Source of the DNA: Phocoena phocoena
Lineage: Eukaryota; Chordata; Mammalia; Artiodactyla; Phocoenidae
Assembly (NCBI RefSeq): GCF_963924675.1
Contig: NC_089222.1
Location: 7,136,501 to 7,200,500, forward strand
Length of the DNA stretch: 64,000 nt
Direction: 5' to 3'
In this document: positions 11,076 through 21,867 of the stretch, in pieces
Numbering within the stretch: position 1 is the stretch's first letter
Layout of the letters: every line of letters starts with the position of its first letter
Notes under the pieces: model-generated
The model's database searches: none
Told to the model about the DNA's origin: nothing
What the model saw: the letters and a program-made list of their open reading frames with translations, nothing else
Program-made: the position numbers and the translations under genes

Positions 11076-11318
11076 TTGATTTCCACTTTAGTTGAAAGTC
11101 TTCTCCTTGATATAAAGAAGCAAGTTGAAGATAATGTAGTTGGATGGGCAAGTCAGTCCCTTGATATCATTCAGGCTGCAACCCAATTACTTGAGGAATT
11201 AAAAGCATCTGTATTTTCTTACAAATCTTTACAAAATCATAAATGTAGCTGTAGAAGTAAAGCCCACCTATCCTTTTACCAATCCCAAACCCTTTCCTGT
11301 TCCTCTCAATGCTCGTAA
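11076..11318 (+). pseudogene. Possible gag-derived fragment of the ERV1 provirus
   Basis: An 80-codon open stretch contains VEDNVVGWASQSLDIIQAA followed by LLEELKAS. An acidic/aliphatic helix followed by a Pro/Ser/Cys-rich tail sits where the end of capsid and the start of nucleocapsid would be expected between leader and pol. The Cys residues (HKCSCRSK) do not form a complete CCHC knuckle. The reading frame is lost on both sides. The assignment rests mainly on position; chance cannot be excluded. Confidence 0.3.
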
Positions 11319-12101
11319 AGTATCAGGACGTTGTAAACAGAATTGCCTTGCACTTAAGAAAGGGAAGGAAACATTTAAATAGTAATTATTCTAGACCTCT
11401 GATTATTTGCAAATATACCCTAAAAACTCCTAGGAGAAAACTTGGATACTATTTTTGTGCCTTTTTGATATAGATTTTCTATCCCATTTTCTCTGGGACC
11501 TAAGAGTCACTTCTTTCAAATGTAAACTTTAGGGAAATGATTCTCATGAGAAAAATAAAAGAGCTTTTTGGGAATTGGGCTAATGAAAAATCTTGTGTCT
11601 TCTCAACAATCATTAAGAAAAAAGTTTTGGCCATCTGTGTGGGTAAAATGCCAGAAACACAATTTGGACCCAACTGTTAACATATATAAACTAGTGAGTT
11701 TTGTATTATTGTACCTGATTCATGACTAAAATTTTGGAATGATACTTATAAGGTCTCTATTTGCATCTATCTGAATGACTGTCTGTGTCTATATTTGTAT
11801 GTTATGTACATATGATACTTTTCTACTTTTGGATGGTATTGCCAACATTAACTTGCAAAAACCTCTATGTAATTGTCTTAAAAACAAGCACATATTAAAT
11901 TAAGTATTTCTAAGCTCAGAAATATAGAAGCTAACCCAAATATTTTTCAAGTTAATGTCATCTGAGATGATCTTTGATATATAAAGCTTAAGTTTGTTGG
12001 TTTAATTTAAATAGACATTTCATAGCTACTAGCACTAAATATAATGCAGACACACAACTTTTATTCTATCTGGGTTTACTAGTCAGATAAATTCATGTTA
12101 T

Positions 12102-12935
12102 TGAAGCTGAATCCAGTCTCTGTACCTCAACACTGAATTACTTCTCAGAGACAGAGTTTTGGGTGAAGTGGAAAAGAATAGCTTTATTGCTTTGCCAGGC
12201 AAAAGGGGCCACAGTGGGCTAGTGCCCTCCAAACTTTGTGTCCCGACCTGGAGGAGGTAGTGAGGAGTTTCATAGTAATGGGTCATAGTGGGCGTGATAA
12301 GCTCATGGACATTCTTCTGATTGGTTAGTGGCGAGGTCATTGGGAGTCAGCATCATCAACCCGGTTCCAACTGGTCTGGGGTCTACATGCTTGTGGGCAG
12401 CAGACAGTTAACTTCTCTCACCTGGTGGGGGTTTCAGTGTCTGCAAAACAGCTCAAAGATATTGCTATGTGTATCCCTTGAGGGGGAACCAGGACCCTGC
12501 TCCAAGGCTGCACTATTGTGTCTGGCTGCTCCTCCTTTGTCTCTGCATCCCCTCCCTTCCCTGATTAACAACTGTTTGAACCTGCCCTTTAGAACTCAGG
12601 GAAGGTCGTGGAGGCTGAATGAAGCCTATTTCCTGTAATCAAGAAATGGGGCACAGAGCTTCCCTGGTGGCGCAGTGGTTGAGAGTCCGCCTGCCAATGC
12701 AGCGGACACGGGTTCGTGCCCTGGTCTGGGAGGATCCCACATGTCACGGAAGCGGCGGGGCCCGTGAGCCATGGCCCGTGAGCCATGGCCACTGATCCTG
12801 TGCGTCCGGAGCCTGTGCTCTGCAATGGGAGAGGCCACAACAGTGAGAGGCCCGCGTACTGCAAAAAGAAAAAAGAAATGGGGGACACAGAAATGCTTTT
12901 GTGCTTGGGAGCCCGCAGGATCCTGCTTGGTATCA
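12102..12935 (-). mobile_element. Solo LTR A (ERV1-type family), split by a SINE
   Basis: On the minus strand it starts TGATACCAAGCAGGATCC and ends ATTCAGCTTCA. It contains an AATAAAGCTATTC polyadenylation region and a CCAATCAG box. It is flanked by TTAT (12098-12101) and TTAT (12936-12939), a perfect 4-bp TSD. Removing the SINE leaves about 600 bases, similar to LTR D (55013-55609), with which it shares the same U3 version. It sits inside the ERV1 provirus and is younger than it. The 80-, 105- and 115-aa frames over it are not genes. Confidence 0.88.
12658..12872 (+). mobile_element. CHR-type tRNA-Glu SINE with TSD
   Basis: It begins CTTCCCTGGTGGCGCAGTGG and carries the B-box-like GGTTCGTGCCC, then GCCTGTGCTCTGCAATGGGA and GTACTGCAAAAAG. 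This is the cetacean CHR consensus layout. The flanks AAGAAATGGGGCACAGA (12641-12657) and AAGAAATGGGGGACACAGA (12873-12891) are a near-identical TSD. It carries an internal duplication of CCCGTGAGCCATGGCC. The frames of up to 172 aa in this area are translations of SINE plus LTR. Confidence 0.93.
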
Positions 12936-13489
12936 TTATCTCTGTTACAAAATTTGTCAGAGAGAAAGATAGCTTGGGATGATGGTTGACCTTGTCTAGT
13001 ATCTGATAAAGTTTTCATGAGTATTCTAAGCATAATTTTTGGAAGCAAGCGATTTAGACAGATGTAAGTGGAATAAGGTTTTGTATGTAAACTTTTCAAC
13101 AAATGATTATGTTTTATGGTATATCTACTTAAAAAGTTTTCCAAATCTCTTTGATAACTTGAAACTTTAGAGTTTTGCTAAGTTAAGTTAAATTAAATGA
13201 TGGAGATTCATTGGATATCTAGGTCATTTCCAAATTAGATAAAATAATGAAACATTACTGAACATAGGTGTATCTACGTTTGGCTTTTTATTATAGAGGA
13301 ACTAAGGATATGTGGATTTTTAGTAAACATGTCCTGGGCCACACTGAAAGGTTGTACTATGAAGAAACATAGGTTTCTAGAAATTATGAAATATATCTAC
13401 AAATTTCAAATATAAAGAATGTTGGTGTAACAGTTCACAACTGCTTCTTAGTTTCCACTAGAAATTAAAGGTTTTAGGGATTAATAATT

Positions 13490-13695
13490 CTTTTTTATAT
13501 TATTCAGGTATAGTTACTTACAATATTATATTACTATAGGTGTATAATGTAGTGGTTTGATATTTTTATAGATTACATACCATAAAAATTATTGTATTAT
13601 TATTGACTATATTCCCTTTGCTGTACATTACATGCCTGTTATTTATTTTATAACTGGTAGTTTGTACCTCTTAATTCCCTTCATCTATTTTGCTT
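13490..13695 (-). mobile_element. L1 3' UTR fragment, antisense
   Basis: Plus-strand blocks TATTATTGACTATATTCCCT, TTGCTGTACATTACATGCCT and GGTAGTTTGTACCTCTTAAT are typical antisense old L1 3' UTR. It lies inside the ERV1 internal region. Confidence 0.65.
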
Positions 13696-13919
13696 AAGGG
13701 TTAGTAATTCTAATTAGTATATGTAATTAAAACTACTAGAAGTAATAAGTGAAGCAACTCTGCCTGCCAGGAAAGCAGAATATGTTTGGGGGTAAGAAAA
13801 GGTATGAGATTTGGAAATGTATTTTTGTTAAGTGAAATGAAAGTAATTTTGTCCTACAGTAAAACTAGTTATTTCAGAATGGAAAAGAGGAGAATAAAAG
13901 ACAAACTAAATATGCTGGG

Positions 13920-13962
13920 GTCGGGGGAGAGAGAAAGAAAGAGAGAGAGAGAGGGAGAGAGA
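13920..13962 (+). repeat. GA-rich simple repeat
   Basis: A purine run of GAGAGAGAAAGAAAGAGAGA type within the proviral internal region. A second short GA run lies at 14514-14528. Confidence 0.9.
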
Positions 13963-14967
13963 ATCTTTCCTGTGTGATCAAGTTGACAAAAAATGAATGA
14001 ATTTATTATAAGTTTTTTAAAATAAGCTTTAATATCAATAGTGTACTTCTGTAAAACTAAAACTTGATTTTTAAAATATGCTACAATAACAAAGTTTTAT
14101 TGGACTATTGCTCTGCTCTTGAAAAATGATGATAAAAGGTTTTTCTTTACCTTTGAAGTAATCTGTCTAAAAAGCAAAACATTTTTGTTTTATCAAAGTA
14201 ATTTCCTGTGCTTTGTGTTGTATTTATTATCAGATCTTTGACGATTTAAGAAAACTGAGTCAATATTAAGAGCTAAATTCCTCTCACAACTATGTAACCT
14301 TTTGTATTTTCCTTTGAAAACTTATTGTCATTAAATATTGTTTTATAATGATGTGTGATCATTTTTGGTGAAGTGCCCAAAACTGTTGATATTTTTGACA
14401 AACTTCCAAAATCAAATTTTAAATAAATTCTTGTTGATACAGAATTAACTTTGGGATTTTCCATAGGGCCCCTAGGACATCTCAAAAGATTTGTTCTCTC
14501 TTCTTATTAAAAAAAAGAGAGAGAGAGATTAACTGATTAGGTTTATTTGCTTTATTGAATTATATGGAAATCATTGTCAAATAAGAAGTAATACTAAGCT
14601 TTCTTTACATTGTATTTTTATTGGTATATATTACGTGTTCCAGAAATTGGATGGAATACCTAAAATTCATATACATCCTGGTATAATGTTATCAGTCATA
14701 ATTCTATTTATTATCTTGAAATGTGTGTCACAGAAATAAGCAAATTTCTTTGTCAATTGCATTGTAATAAACTCTAATCATATTTTAACCATAGGCATTT
14801 TAAAATGTTTTTGTTATTTACAGATGTTTTGTTTTAGTCAGATATTTTTGCAAAAGTGATTCATGTTCAGAGAGATTCATAGAAAGGACCCTAGAATACA
14901 GGTTTCTGAAAATTTTAAGATCATAAAACTGGACTGGGTAAGAAACTTATAGCACTCTAAGGGAAAA

Positions 14968-15045
14968 ACAAAGTCACTTTGTCGTACACCTGAAACTAAT
15001 ACAACATTGTAAATCAATTATATCCCAATAAAATTTTTTTAAAAA
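14968..15045 (+). mobile_element. L1 3' end, very short insertion
   Basis: GTCGTACACCTGAAACTAAT, ACATTGTAAATCAATTATA, CCCAATAAAA and a T/A-rich tail form the last 75 or so bases of an L1 3' UTR. It is a severely 5'-truncated insertion inside the provirus. Confidence 0.7.
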
Positions 15046-15759
15046 GAGCCTATATGGTTGATAGCTATTCTTGCCGTGCTTATGTAAATAACCAGGTCAA
15101 GTTTATTGAAACTAGACATAATTTGCAAACAAATTTGGTAGAAATGGGGGTCATTGTAGAGAGAAAAATTGTGTTTGCCCATTTGTAGATATTAGATTCT
15201 CGTGCTGTCTTTGAAGTTTTGTTTTCTACCTGTAAACTGGACTGGATACTGAATTCTAGTTTCCTTGAACATCTGGCTATGAATCTCCAAACTAACATTT
15301 CCTATTTTCTCCCATCCTTTTGTCTTGGAATCACTAAGAACAAAAACTGCCCTTTTCCCTGAAGCCTTGCCAATTGAATGGGAGTGGCTTGATATAAACT
15401 TCAGAGATATCATCCCATTAGCTCATTTTTGGACAATCCTCATGCCTGTTGCTATGTGGGCCACTCAGAAAGTTTACCTGAACACATGATAACATCATCA
15501 GAGACATCAAAAGATGGTCTGATCCTAACATCTAGAAATCTTCTGGACTGGCTGTCATCAGGACTCAGATTAGGTATATATCCTGTCCCAACAATTAACT
15601 TTTCTCTTTCTTTTGTTTCCATGGAAATGCCTCTTATTCCTCATTGCTCACATCATAGAGGCCTAAACTGGAAAGCTCACCTGCAAGACTACTTCCTGAA
15701 ATGAGAGACACACTGCTTAACTGGAGTGACCTACTCTCAGGACTGAGAGACTTGTTCAA

Positions 15760-16284
15760 TGAGATATGGAGCATCTATCAACTTGGTTCTGGATTGCCAA
15801 AGTCTTTATTGATTACTTTTAAGAAACAGCAAGCATAGGAAATCTCTGAAAATTGAGAAGTTACTCTTCTGTAAGAGACATTTACATATATAATGAGAAT
15901 CTCCCTTTTTAAGGGTGTCTCCTCTTCCAGTGCCAGGAAGAGGAGGAAGACCAAATCGCTAGAATTTTATCAATAGAGAAGGTACTGTGTTAAGTTTGCA
16001 TAAAAACCATACCCTCATTTGCTGTGCTTTGCTGGATATCCTCCCATAAGTGGCTGCCCCCTCCCCAACATCTTTTGTCTTTAGCTGAAGATGGTATTTA
16101 AGGTGGTGGCTTGGGCCATTTTAGAGAGTTATTCGGTTTTCTTAGGTATCTCTCATGTATGCAAGAGGAATACATGTTATTAAACTTCTGTTTGTTTTTC
16201 TCCTGTTAATCTGTCTTTTATTACTAGGGGCTCTCAGCCAAGAACCTAGAATGGTACAGGGAAAATTATTTTTCCTTCCCTACA
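15760..16284 (+). mobile_element. 3' LTR of degraded ERV1 provirus
   Basis: 525 bases from TGAGATATGGAGC to TTCCCTACA, collinear with the 5' LTR. The first 45 bases are the most diverged, which leaves the exact start uncertain by a few bases. An ATTAAA signal lies at 16179-16184. It is followed by GTAT (16285-16288), the TSD partner of ATAT at 8988. The 138-aa frame at 16155-16571 runs out of this LTR into the flanking old LTR and has no gene features. Confidence 0.78.
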
Positions 16285-16288
16285 GTAT

Positions 16289-16461
16289 TGCAGTTTTGAG
16301 TCTGAAAGCTGGAAAATTAGGCAGAATTTCTAGGTTACAGTCCGGAGGCATAATACCTTCCTTTTGGGGATCTAAGGCTTTGTTCTTAGGGCCTGATTGG
16401 ATGAAGTCTGTGAACATCATGGAGGATAATCTGCTTTACACAAAGTCTACAGATTTAAATG
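16289..16461 (-). mobile_element. Ancient MaLR/ERVL-like LTR, antisense, second half
   Basis: It starts TGCAGTTTTGAGTCTGAAAG, then AATTTCTAGG, GCCTGATTGGATGAAG, GGAGGATAATCTGCTTTACA and CTACAGATTTAAATG. This is precisely the part of the LTR family expected after the segment ending at 8987. With 8649-8987 it forms one LTR opened by the ERV1 integration. It is truncated at about 16461 where L1 begins. Confidence 0.68.
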
Positions 16462-17146
16462 TTATGAGGAGGATGAAGTCACCAAGACAGCAACATAGAT
16501 TGCTCGTGATTCACTTCCCTTCACAAGAAGAACAACTAACAACTATTCCTGACCTGCTGAGAGAATCCTAGAACACAGAGGTGAGGATGAAGCAAACCCT
16601 TGCACCACAGAGACAAAACAAATTGCATTAAAAGAGTAAGAGAAGTGACTACACACTGACCACATTGCCCCACTCCAGGTCATGCAATCCATGCTGAGCA
16701 GTCCCCCATGAGGCTCTGGTTCTTCCAGTGGGTAAAGAGAGCCCAGGGAGACCCCCAGCACCCCCAGCATTGTGTCACTCCATGGGAGCCCCTACTCTGG
16801 TTTTGCTTAACAGTAATGACAGGGGAATCTGTGGGCTCATCTACTGGAATCAGACTCTGATACAGATGGGGAAAGGACTTGTAACAACCAGCACACAAAT
16901 CTTACCAAACCAAATTCATACCTGCAGTGCTCAAGTAGTGATAACAACCAGCGACTTTGTTCATCTAGAGAATCAAGTCGGTGGCACACTCTAACCAGGG
17001 AACTCACTGAGGTGCAGATCTGCCTGACACTGGTCCTCAAACAGTTTTGCTGGCCCTAGAGCCTGGCTTCCCCATGCCATAGCCCCACTCACTGTGGAGA
17101 GAGTATCTACTTCCCCGTGTGGATAGAGGGTCTGGCCGGAGCACCA

Positions 17147-18120
17147 GGAAGCTGTATAGCCCAGCAACACTCAACCTGAGAGCCTGGCAGGTGAAGCTTA
17201 TCAACTCAGAAAGCAAAGCCAGTATTGGGTGTGGAGGATTCCACTACTGCACTCAGGCAGGGGGAATCATTCATAGCCAAGGCAAAGGTTAGCTCCCAGC
17301 CCCTTCCAATAAGAAAGCCTGACTGAAGACAATTGACCTCTCCCTATCTTGCCCAAGCACGTGAACTGAAACATAACTCAACCCACTTTGATCAGGGGGA
17401 CCCCATTGGACCAAAAGGGCTGGTAAGAGTGTCTGGAAGCTGTGTAACCAGCAATACTCCAACTGAGAGGTGGGTAGGCAGAGTTTGTCACCTCCAGAGC
17501 AAAACCAGTACTGGGGGTAGAGGGTTCCCTTGCTATGTCCAGGCAGGGGGACCGAGTCATAGCTCAAGCTGAGGGTAGCTGCAGCTCCTCCAACCAGAAG
17601 CCTGTTTGGAAAAAATCGGGAGAGACCTGGAGTGGCCCTTCCCCATCCAGCCAAGGTAAGGGAACTAAGATGCAGCCCAACCTGTTGTGGAGAGTGTCTC
17701 TGAGCCTCATCTGACAAGAATTCCTTGTCAGAAAGACAAGGAAAGAACAAGGAAAGACAAGGAAAGAACACTGGAAGCTGTATTAATCAGCAACACTCAA
17801 GTGAAGAGGGGAGAAGGTAGGGTTGATGGTCTGAAGAGCAAAGCCAGTGGTCCTACTCAGCCAAGAAACATGGGGTGCAAGGTGGCTTGAGTTATGACAA
17901 CATCAAAAAGACTTTTATTAGCTTAGAGTTGCTTCCATCACTGCACACACACAGGGAAACTAATTTGTACCCCTGCTCATTGCTGAATGCAGCCTTCAGC
18001 CTGCTTGACCAAGATACTTAAGCAAACCATGTAGGAAGTGGTACAGCCTATCCAACAGCCCTGCTTACAGTGACACTTGAAAAGAGAGCACAGCCCATGG
18101 CTTTCCCCATTTGCAGAGTA
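17147..18120 (+). repeat. Tandem units in the L1 5' UTR
   Basis: GGAAGCTGTATAGCCCAGCAA at 17147, GGAAGCTGTGTAACCAGCAA at 17435 and GGAAGCTGTATTAATCAGCAA at 17773 each start a unit continuing with a GAGAGGTGGG-like block and AGCAAAGCCAGT/AGCAAAACCAGT. The first two units also share AGGCAGGGGGA. Spacings are 288 and 338 bases; the longer one includes a short GAAAGACAAG minisatellite. The copy at 29339-31300 shows one clear unit. The layout resembles promoter monomers known from other mammalian L1 lineages; that function here is inference. Confidence 0.6.
17712..17771. repeat. Short palindrome and GAAAGACAAG minisatellite
   Basis: TGACAAGAATTCCTTGTCA has 7-base inverted arms. It is followed by GAAAGACAAGGAAAGAACAA repeated nearly twice. 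It accounts for part of the extra length of the second tandem unit. Confidence 0.8.
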
Positions 18121-18589
18121 AAACCAGTGACTTCGCCTGACCAGGAAATTCAGTGCACACTCTTGCCTGATATAGTTGGTCAAACACAAGCCATACAGGC
18201 CCAAGATCCCATTCTTCTGCCCTTCCAGGGCAGGGAAAATAATTCATAGTCCAATCTACTTCTGAATAGAGTACACAGCCCCAACTGTCTAAAACAGTGA
18301 CCAGAGAGTCAAGGTAATCACAGAGCCCATCCTACAGCATCACTTGTGTAGGAAACCAAGCCAGCAGTCTCATGCAGCTGTTCTCAGCCAGCACACACCC
18401 TCCATCCCAGACTTCAGAGCTCAAATATTTGCCTCACCCCAAAAGATACCATAATAGGAGTCTCTACCTGCCTAGAACCCAAACTGAACTGAACCTGAAA
18501 GTCTGGGAGAAGAGACCACTTACTCAGCTGTGCAGATACCATCATAAGGAATCAGGATCACAAAAAATCAGATAAATATGACACTACCA

Positions 18590-19187
18590 AAGAAAACTAA
18601 TAAAGGGCCAATAACTGATTCTAAAGTTAAAAAGATCTATGACCTGTCAGACCAAGAATTCAGGACAATCCTTTTAAGAAAGTATAGCAAATTGCAAGAG
18701 CACAGATATAGACAACTAAATGAAATTAGGAAAATAATGCATGAACAAAAATAAGTTCAACAAAGAAATGAACACCATCAAAATAACCCAAAGAGCAATT
18801 CTAAAGTTAAAAAACATAATAACTGAAATGAAGAGTTCATTACACATTTTCAAAAGTAGACTCGACCATGTAGAAGGAACAGTGACCTGGAGGATAAGAC
18901 ATTGTAAATTATACAGTCAGAGGAGCAAAAATAAATTTAAAAGTGAAGAAAGCGTATAGGACTTATAGGACACAATGAAAAGAAACAATATTAGTATTAT
19001 GGGAATTCCAAAAGAAGAGAAACAGAAAGAGACAGAAAGTATGTTTAAAGCAATAATGGCTGAAAACTTCCTGAACCTGGGGAGAGAAATGAACATCCAG
19101 ATCCATGAGGCCCAAAGGATAGCACGTAGGTTGAATCTGAATAGGTCTACACTAAGACACAACATAATCAAATTGTCAAAAGTCTAG
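18590..19187 (+). pseudogene. L1 ORF1 remnant (RNA-binding protein)
   Basis: L1 ORF1 encodes a trimeric coiled-coil RNA-binding protein. An open stretch at 18741-18959 carries a Lys/Glu/Ile/Leu-rich coiled-coil-like segment. A second at 18975-19187 carries NISIMGIPKEE, IMAENFLNLG, IQIHEAQR and HNIIKLSKV, the standard RRM and start of the C-terminal domain of L1 ORF1p. The frame is broken between the two by stops near 18956-18974, and the C-terminal domain is cut off at 19187 where inverted ORF2 sequence begins. It cannot encode a working protein. Confidence 0.8.
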
Positions 19188-19189
19188 AA

Positions 19190-19385
19190 CAAAGTAAGAA
19201 ATGTCTTTTTCCATCCCTTCACTCTCAGTCTATGTGTGCCTTTAAGCTTAAAGTGAGTCTCTTTTAGCATATCATTGAATCTTATTTGTTTTATCCATTC
19301 AGTCATCTGTGTCTTTTGATTGGAAAATTTTGTCCACTTATGTTTAAAGTAATTATTTATAGGTAAGAACTTACTATTGTCATTC
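19190..19385 (-). pseudogene. Inverted 5' end of L1 ORF2 (endonuclease domain start)
   Basis: The minus strand encodes LPINNYFKHKWTKFSNQKTQ, MTEWIKQIRF, then ETHFKLKGTHRLRVKGWKK. This collapses the N-terminal L1 endonuclease region, including a residue set equivalent to the family's conserved glutamate-Thr-His (ETH). In a normal L1 this part follows ORF1 on the same strand; here it is inverted and followed directly by 3' UTR. The frame is decayed. Confidence 0.75.
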
Positions 19386-19760
19386 ACCTATATGTGGAAT
19401 CTGAAAAAGAAACAAACAAAACCCCCACATCAAATTCACAACAAAAGAGATCAGATTTGAGGCAAGCTTTGGGGGAAGAGGGATTTGAAGGAAACTGGTT
19501 AAAAGGTACAAACTTTCAGTTATAAGATCAATAAGTACTAGGGTTATAATGTACAACATTGTATACAGTTAACGCTGCTGTATGATATATAGGAAAAACG
19601 TTAATATTGTATCTATATGAGATGATGAATGTGACCTAAACCTATTGTGGTAATCATTTTACAATATATGTAAATCGAATGTTTATATCTTACACCTTAA
19701 ACTATACAATAATGTAAGGCAATTATTTCTTAATAACACTGCAAAAAATATGTTAAAAAC

Positions 19761-21279
19761 ATTAACCAAATGACATTTCCACCTGTGTATGCAACAGTCT
19801 GCCAACTGCAGTGTTTCTGGTGGAAGATGTTCCCTTCTAACTATGATCTAGGATGGAGTTCTGCTGTTTGTTGGCAAAGGGAGGACCATTCATCTAGGTC
19901 TAGCAGTTTTACTAAGAGTATCTGTTGTAACCAATGGTTCTTTCAAGAGGTGTGTGGCTGGATTACTGGCACTCTCAAGAAAATAAGAGAGGACTAACTT
20001 TCTCCTTTGCTCTAGCATCTGCCAGGTATGCATACAGCAACAGAAAAGCATTTCCTTTTCCATGGCTCTACCCTTGAGTAGGTGACCCCTCCAGTTAAAG
20101 TCTCATCATCTCAGATTGTCAATGCAAAACTTGGATGATCATTAGAAATATGTGGGCAATATTTTTGAAACTGTAGGTTATTGATAACCTCCCTGAGAAA
20201 TTCTTATTCACAAAATCTACAGTGGAGGTTGACAACACACACACATTTTAGGAAAAGTATTCCCCCAATGAATCTGATCATCAGACAGATTTTAATAGCA
20301 ATAATGTAAGAGCTGCAAGAAGCAAGTGATAGGACAAACAATAACAGATACTTAAATTCGTAAGGCTCTCAGCCTTGAAAACAGTCCTCTCTGCCCAAAA
20401 GCCCCTCTGTTGGCAGATCTCTCCTCGTGCTGCCACTGAATTTCCAGATTGTCAAAACTTGACAGGGAGAGATTCATGCCTAATTAGTCCTTGACTGTCT
20501 TCCAAAGTAGAAGATCACTACCACCCCAGCTCTAAACAGCAGACTATTTGTTCATTTCATTCATCCAGTATGTGACTAAGATGTAAGCGTTTCCATGGGG
20601 GCCCGGTGGGGAAGAAAAAAACTTGGCTGCAAACTTTGAGCCATGCAGCTCCCTGTCTGGGATATTTCACCCTTTGTCAGCCAGCTGAAATGATTTTGAT
20701 ATTCCCTTTCTGGCAAGGATAATCCAGAAGGAAAGGAAGTTTTTTCTTTCCCTTTTTCATGACACTCTCCTTTGCGTGATTTTGTTCTCCCAGACAAGGG
20801 TAGACTGTCTTCAGCATGCACAGAAACTCCCAACATCCTGCCAGCTGCTTGTAATTTTAGGACCTCTTAATCTCTAAAAATGTAATGTTTACAAATTCTA
20901 TTGGCAGAGACAGTACTCTGGAATGTTCAGGATGTATGTGTGCACCGTCTGCAGCTGGGTGTGAACCAGATGTAAAAAAGAATGTATTATCTCCTTTTGG
21001 TACAGTATGCAGACTCGGCCTGAGGTCAAACATGCAACCAGGAATATATTTCTTTAGGTGTCACTTCTCTACTGCCCAAATACCCTGGGTTGATCTTGTA
21101 AGACCATATCCACCAATCCTATAATCCCTTCCTGGCTAATCTCATTTTGGCAGGAGACCTTTATCAACTATTCATAAATCACACCTACAGACTTCAAGTC
21201 CTATTCTCTGAAGCCAATGCTCAACTGTGCACCTCTGTGATGGATGCGGTCCAGGGGAAAAACTAGGTGTTCAGCATTG
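19761..21279. other. No recognised feature
   Basis: Non-repetitive-looking sequence. Frames at 19770-19997, 20576-20836 and 20885-21124 lack recognisable motifs and splice context. Confidence 0.45.
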
Positions 21280-21372
21280 TTAGTTGCCTGTGGGTTTGTG
21301 CTTTAGCCCCTCTGGCATAGTGCAAGGTTCAGAGAAGCAGTCAATAAATGTTCACTGAATGGAGGAACATGT
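21280..21372 (+). mobile_element. L2 3' end
   Basis: TCTGGCATAGTGCAAGGTTC followed by GTCAATAAATGTTCACTGAATGG matches the L2 end (…tagtaggtgctcaataaatgtttgttgaatg). Confidence 0.6.
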
Positions 21373-21460
21373 TTGCATTCAGACCAAAGTCCTCTGGAAA
21401 CAGTGCTTTAATCATGGAGAATAGCTAGTTATTCTTGAGGTTTTCATCTGGCTCTAATTC

Positions 21461-21867
21461 TTTTTTTTTAATGTTTTTTATTTTATTTATTTGTTCTTTT
21501 GGCTGCGTCGGGTCTTCTTTGCTGCGTGCAGGCTTTCTCTAGTTGCTGCGAGCAGGGGCTACTCTTCATTGCATTGCGGTGGCTTATCTTGCTGCGGAGC
21601 ACAAGCTCTAGTTACACGGGCTTCAGTAGTTGCAGCCCGTGGGCTCAGTAGTTGTGGCACATGGGCCCTAGAGTGCATGGGCTTCGGTAGTTGTGACACA
21701 CAGGCTCAGTAGTTGTGGCTCATGGGCTCTAGAGCACAGGCTCAGTAGTTGTGGCACATGGGCTTAGCTGCTCCATGGCATGTGGGATCTTCCTGAACCA
21801 GGGATTGAACCCGTGTCCCCTGCATTGGCAGGTGAATTCTTAACCACTGCACCACCAAAGAAGTCCC
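21461..21867 (-). mobile_element. Long tRNA-Glu-derived SINE, antisense, perfect TSD
   Basis: On the plus strand a T-run is followed by a GGCTGCGTCGGGTCTTCTTT block, several CTCAGTAGTTGTGGCACATG units and finally GAACCCGTGTCCCCTGCATT plus TTAACCACTGCACCACCAAA, the reverse complement of the tRNA-like head. CATCTGGCTCTAATTC occurs at 21445-21460 and again at 21868-21883, a perfect 16-bp TSD. The 73- and 77-aa frames inside it are SINE sequence. Confidence 0.95.

Larger units (their letters stand above)
9533..15759 (+). mobile_element. Internal region of degraded ERV1 provirus
   Basis: This is the sequence between the two LTRs. Directly after the 5' LTR comes ATTTGGCAACCC, the position of a primer-binding site. 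A leader (to about 10560) has repeated GGAAAC blocks. A stretch at about 10600-11350 may be a gag relic. Long AT-rich sequence follows without coding potential. There is no frame longer than about 140 aa and no recognisable protease, reverse transcriptase or integrase motif. It is interrupted by an antisense L1 piece (13490-13695), an L1 tail (14968-15045) and the solo LTR at 12102-12935. It is non-functional: coding is lost and no purine-rich tract is evident before the 3' LTR. Confidence 0.7.
16472..19760 (+). mobile_element. Rearranged L1 with long 5' UTR
   Basis: An L1 insertion whose 5' end (GATGAAGTCACCAAGACAGC) corresponds to the start of the second copy at about 29339. Order: 5' UTR (to about 18590), ORF1 remnant (18590-19187), inverted fragment from the start of ORF2 (19190-19385), then 3' UTR in direct orientation (19386-19760). 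The rest of ORF2 is absent. The 5' UTR carries at least three tandem units. No intact frame remains. Frames of 160 aa (17289-17771) and smaller in the 5' UTR are not genes. Confidence 0.75.

Noticed and set aside
12626..13144. 172-aa minus-strand frame, the longest in the window
   Set aside because: It runs through the antisense CHR SINE, its TSD, part of LTR A and proviral sequence. No domain, no conserved start context.
9533..15759. Intact retroviral gag, pol or env genes between the ERV1 LTRs
   Set aside because: No long frame and no recognisable catalytic or envelope motif; only a doubtful gag-like relic at 11076-11318.
17147..18120. Regularly spaced repeats considered as a CRISPR-like array
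   Set aside because: Units are about 290-340 bases and diverged, lie within an L1 5' UTR, and the genome is mammalian.
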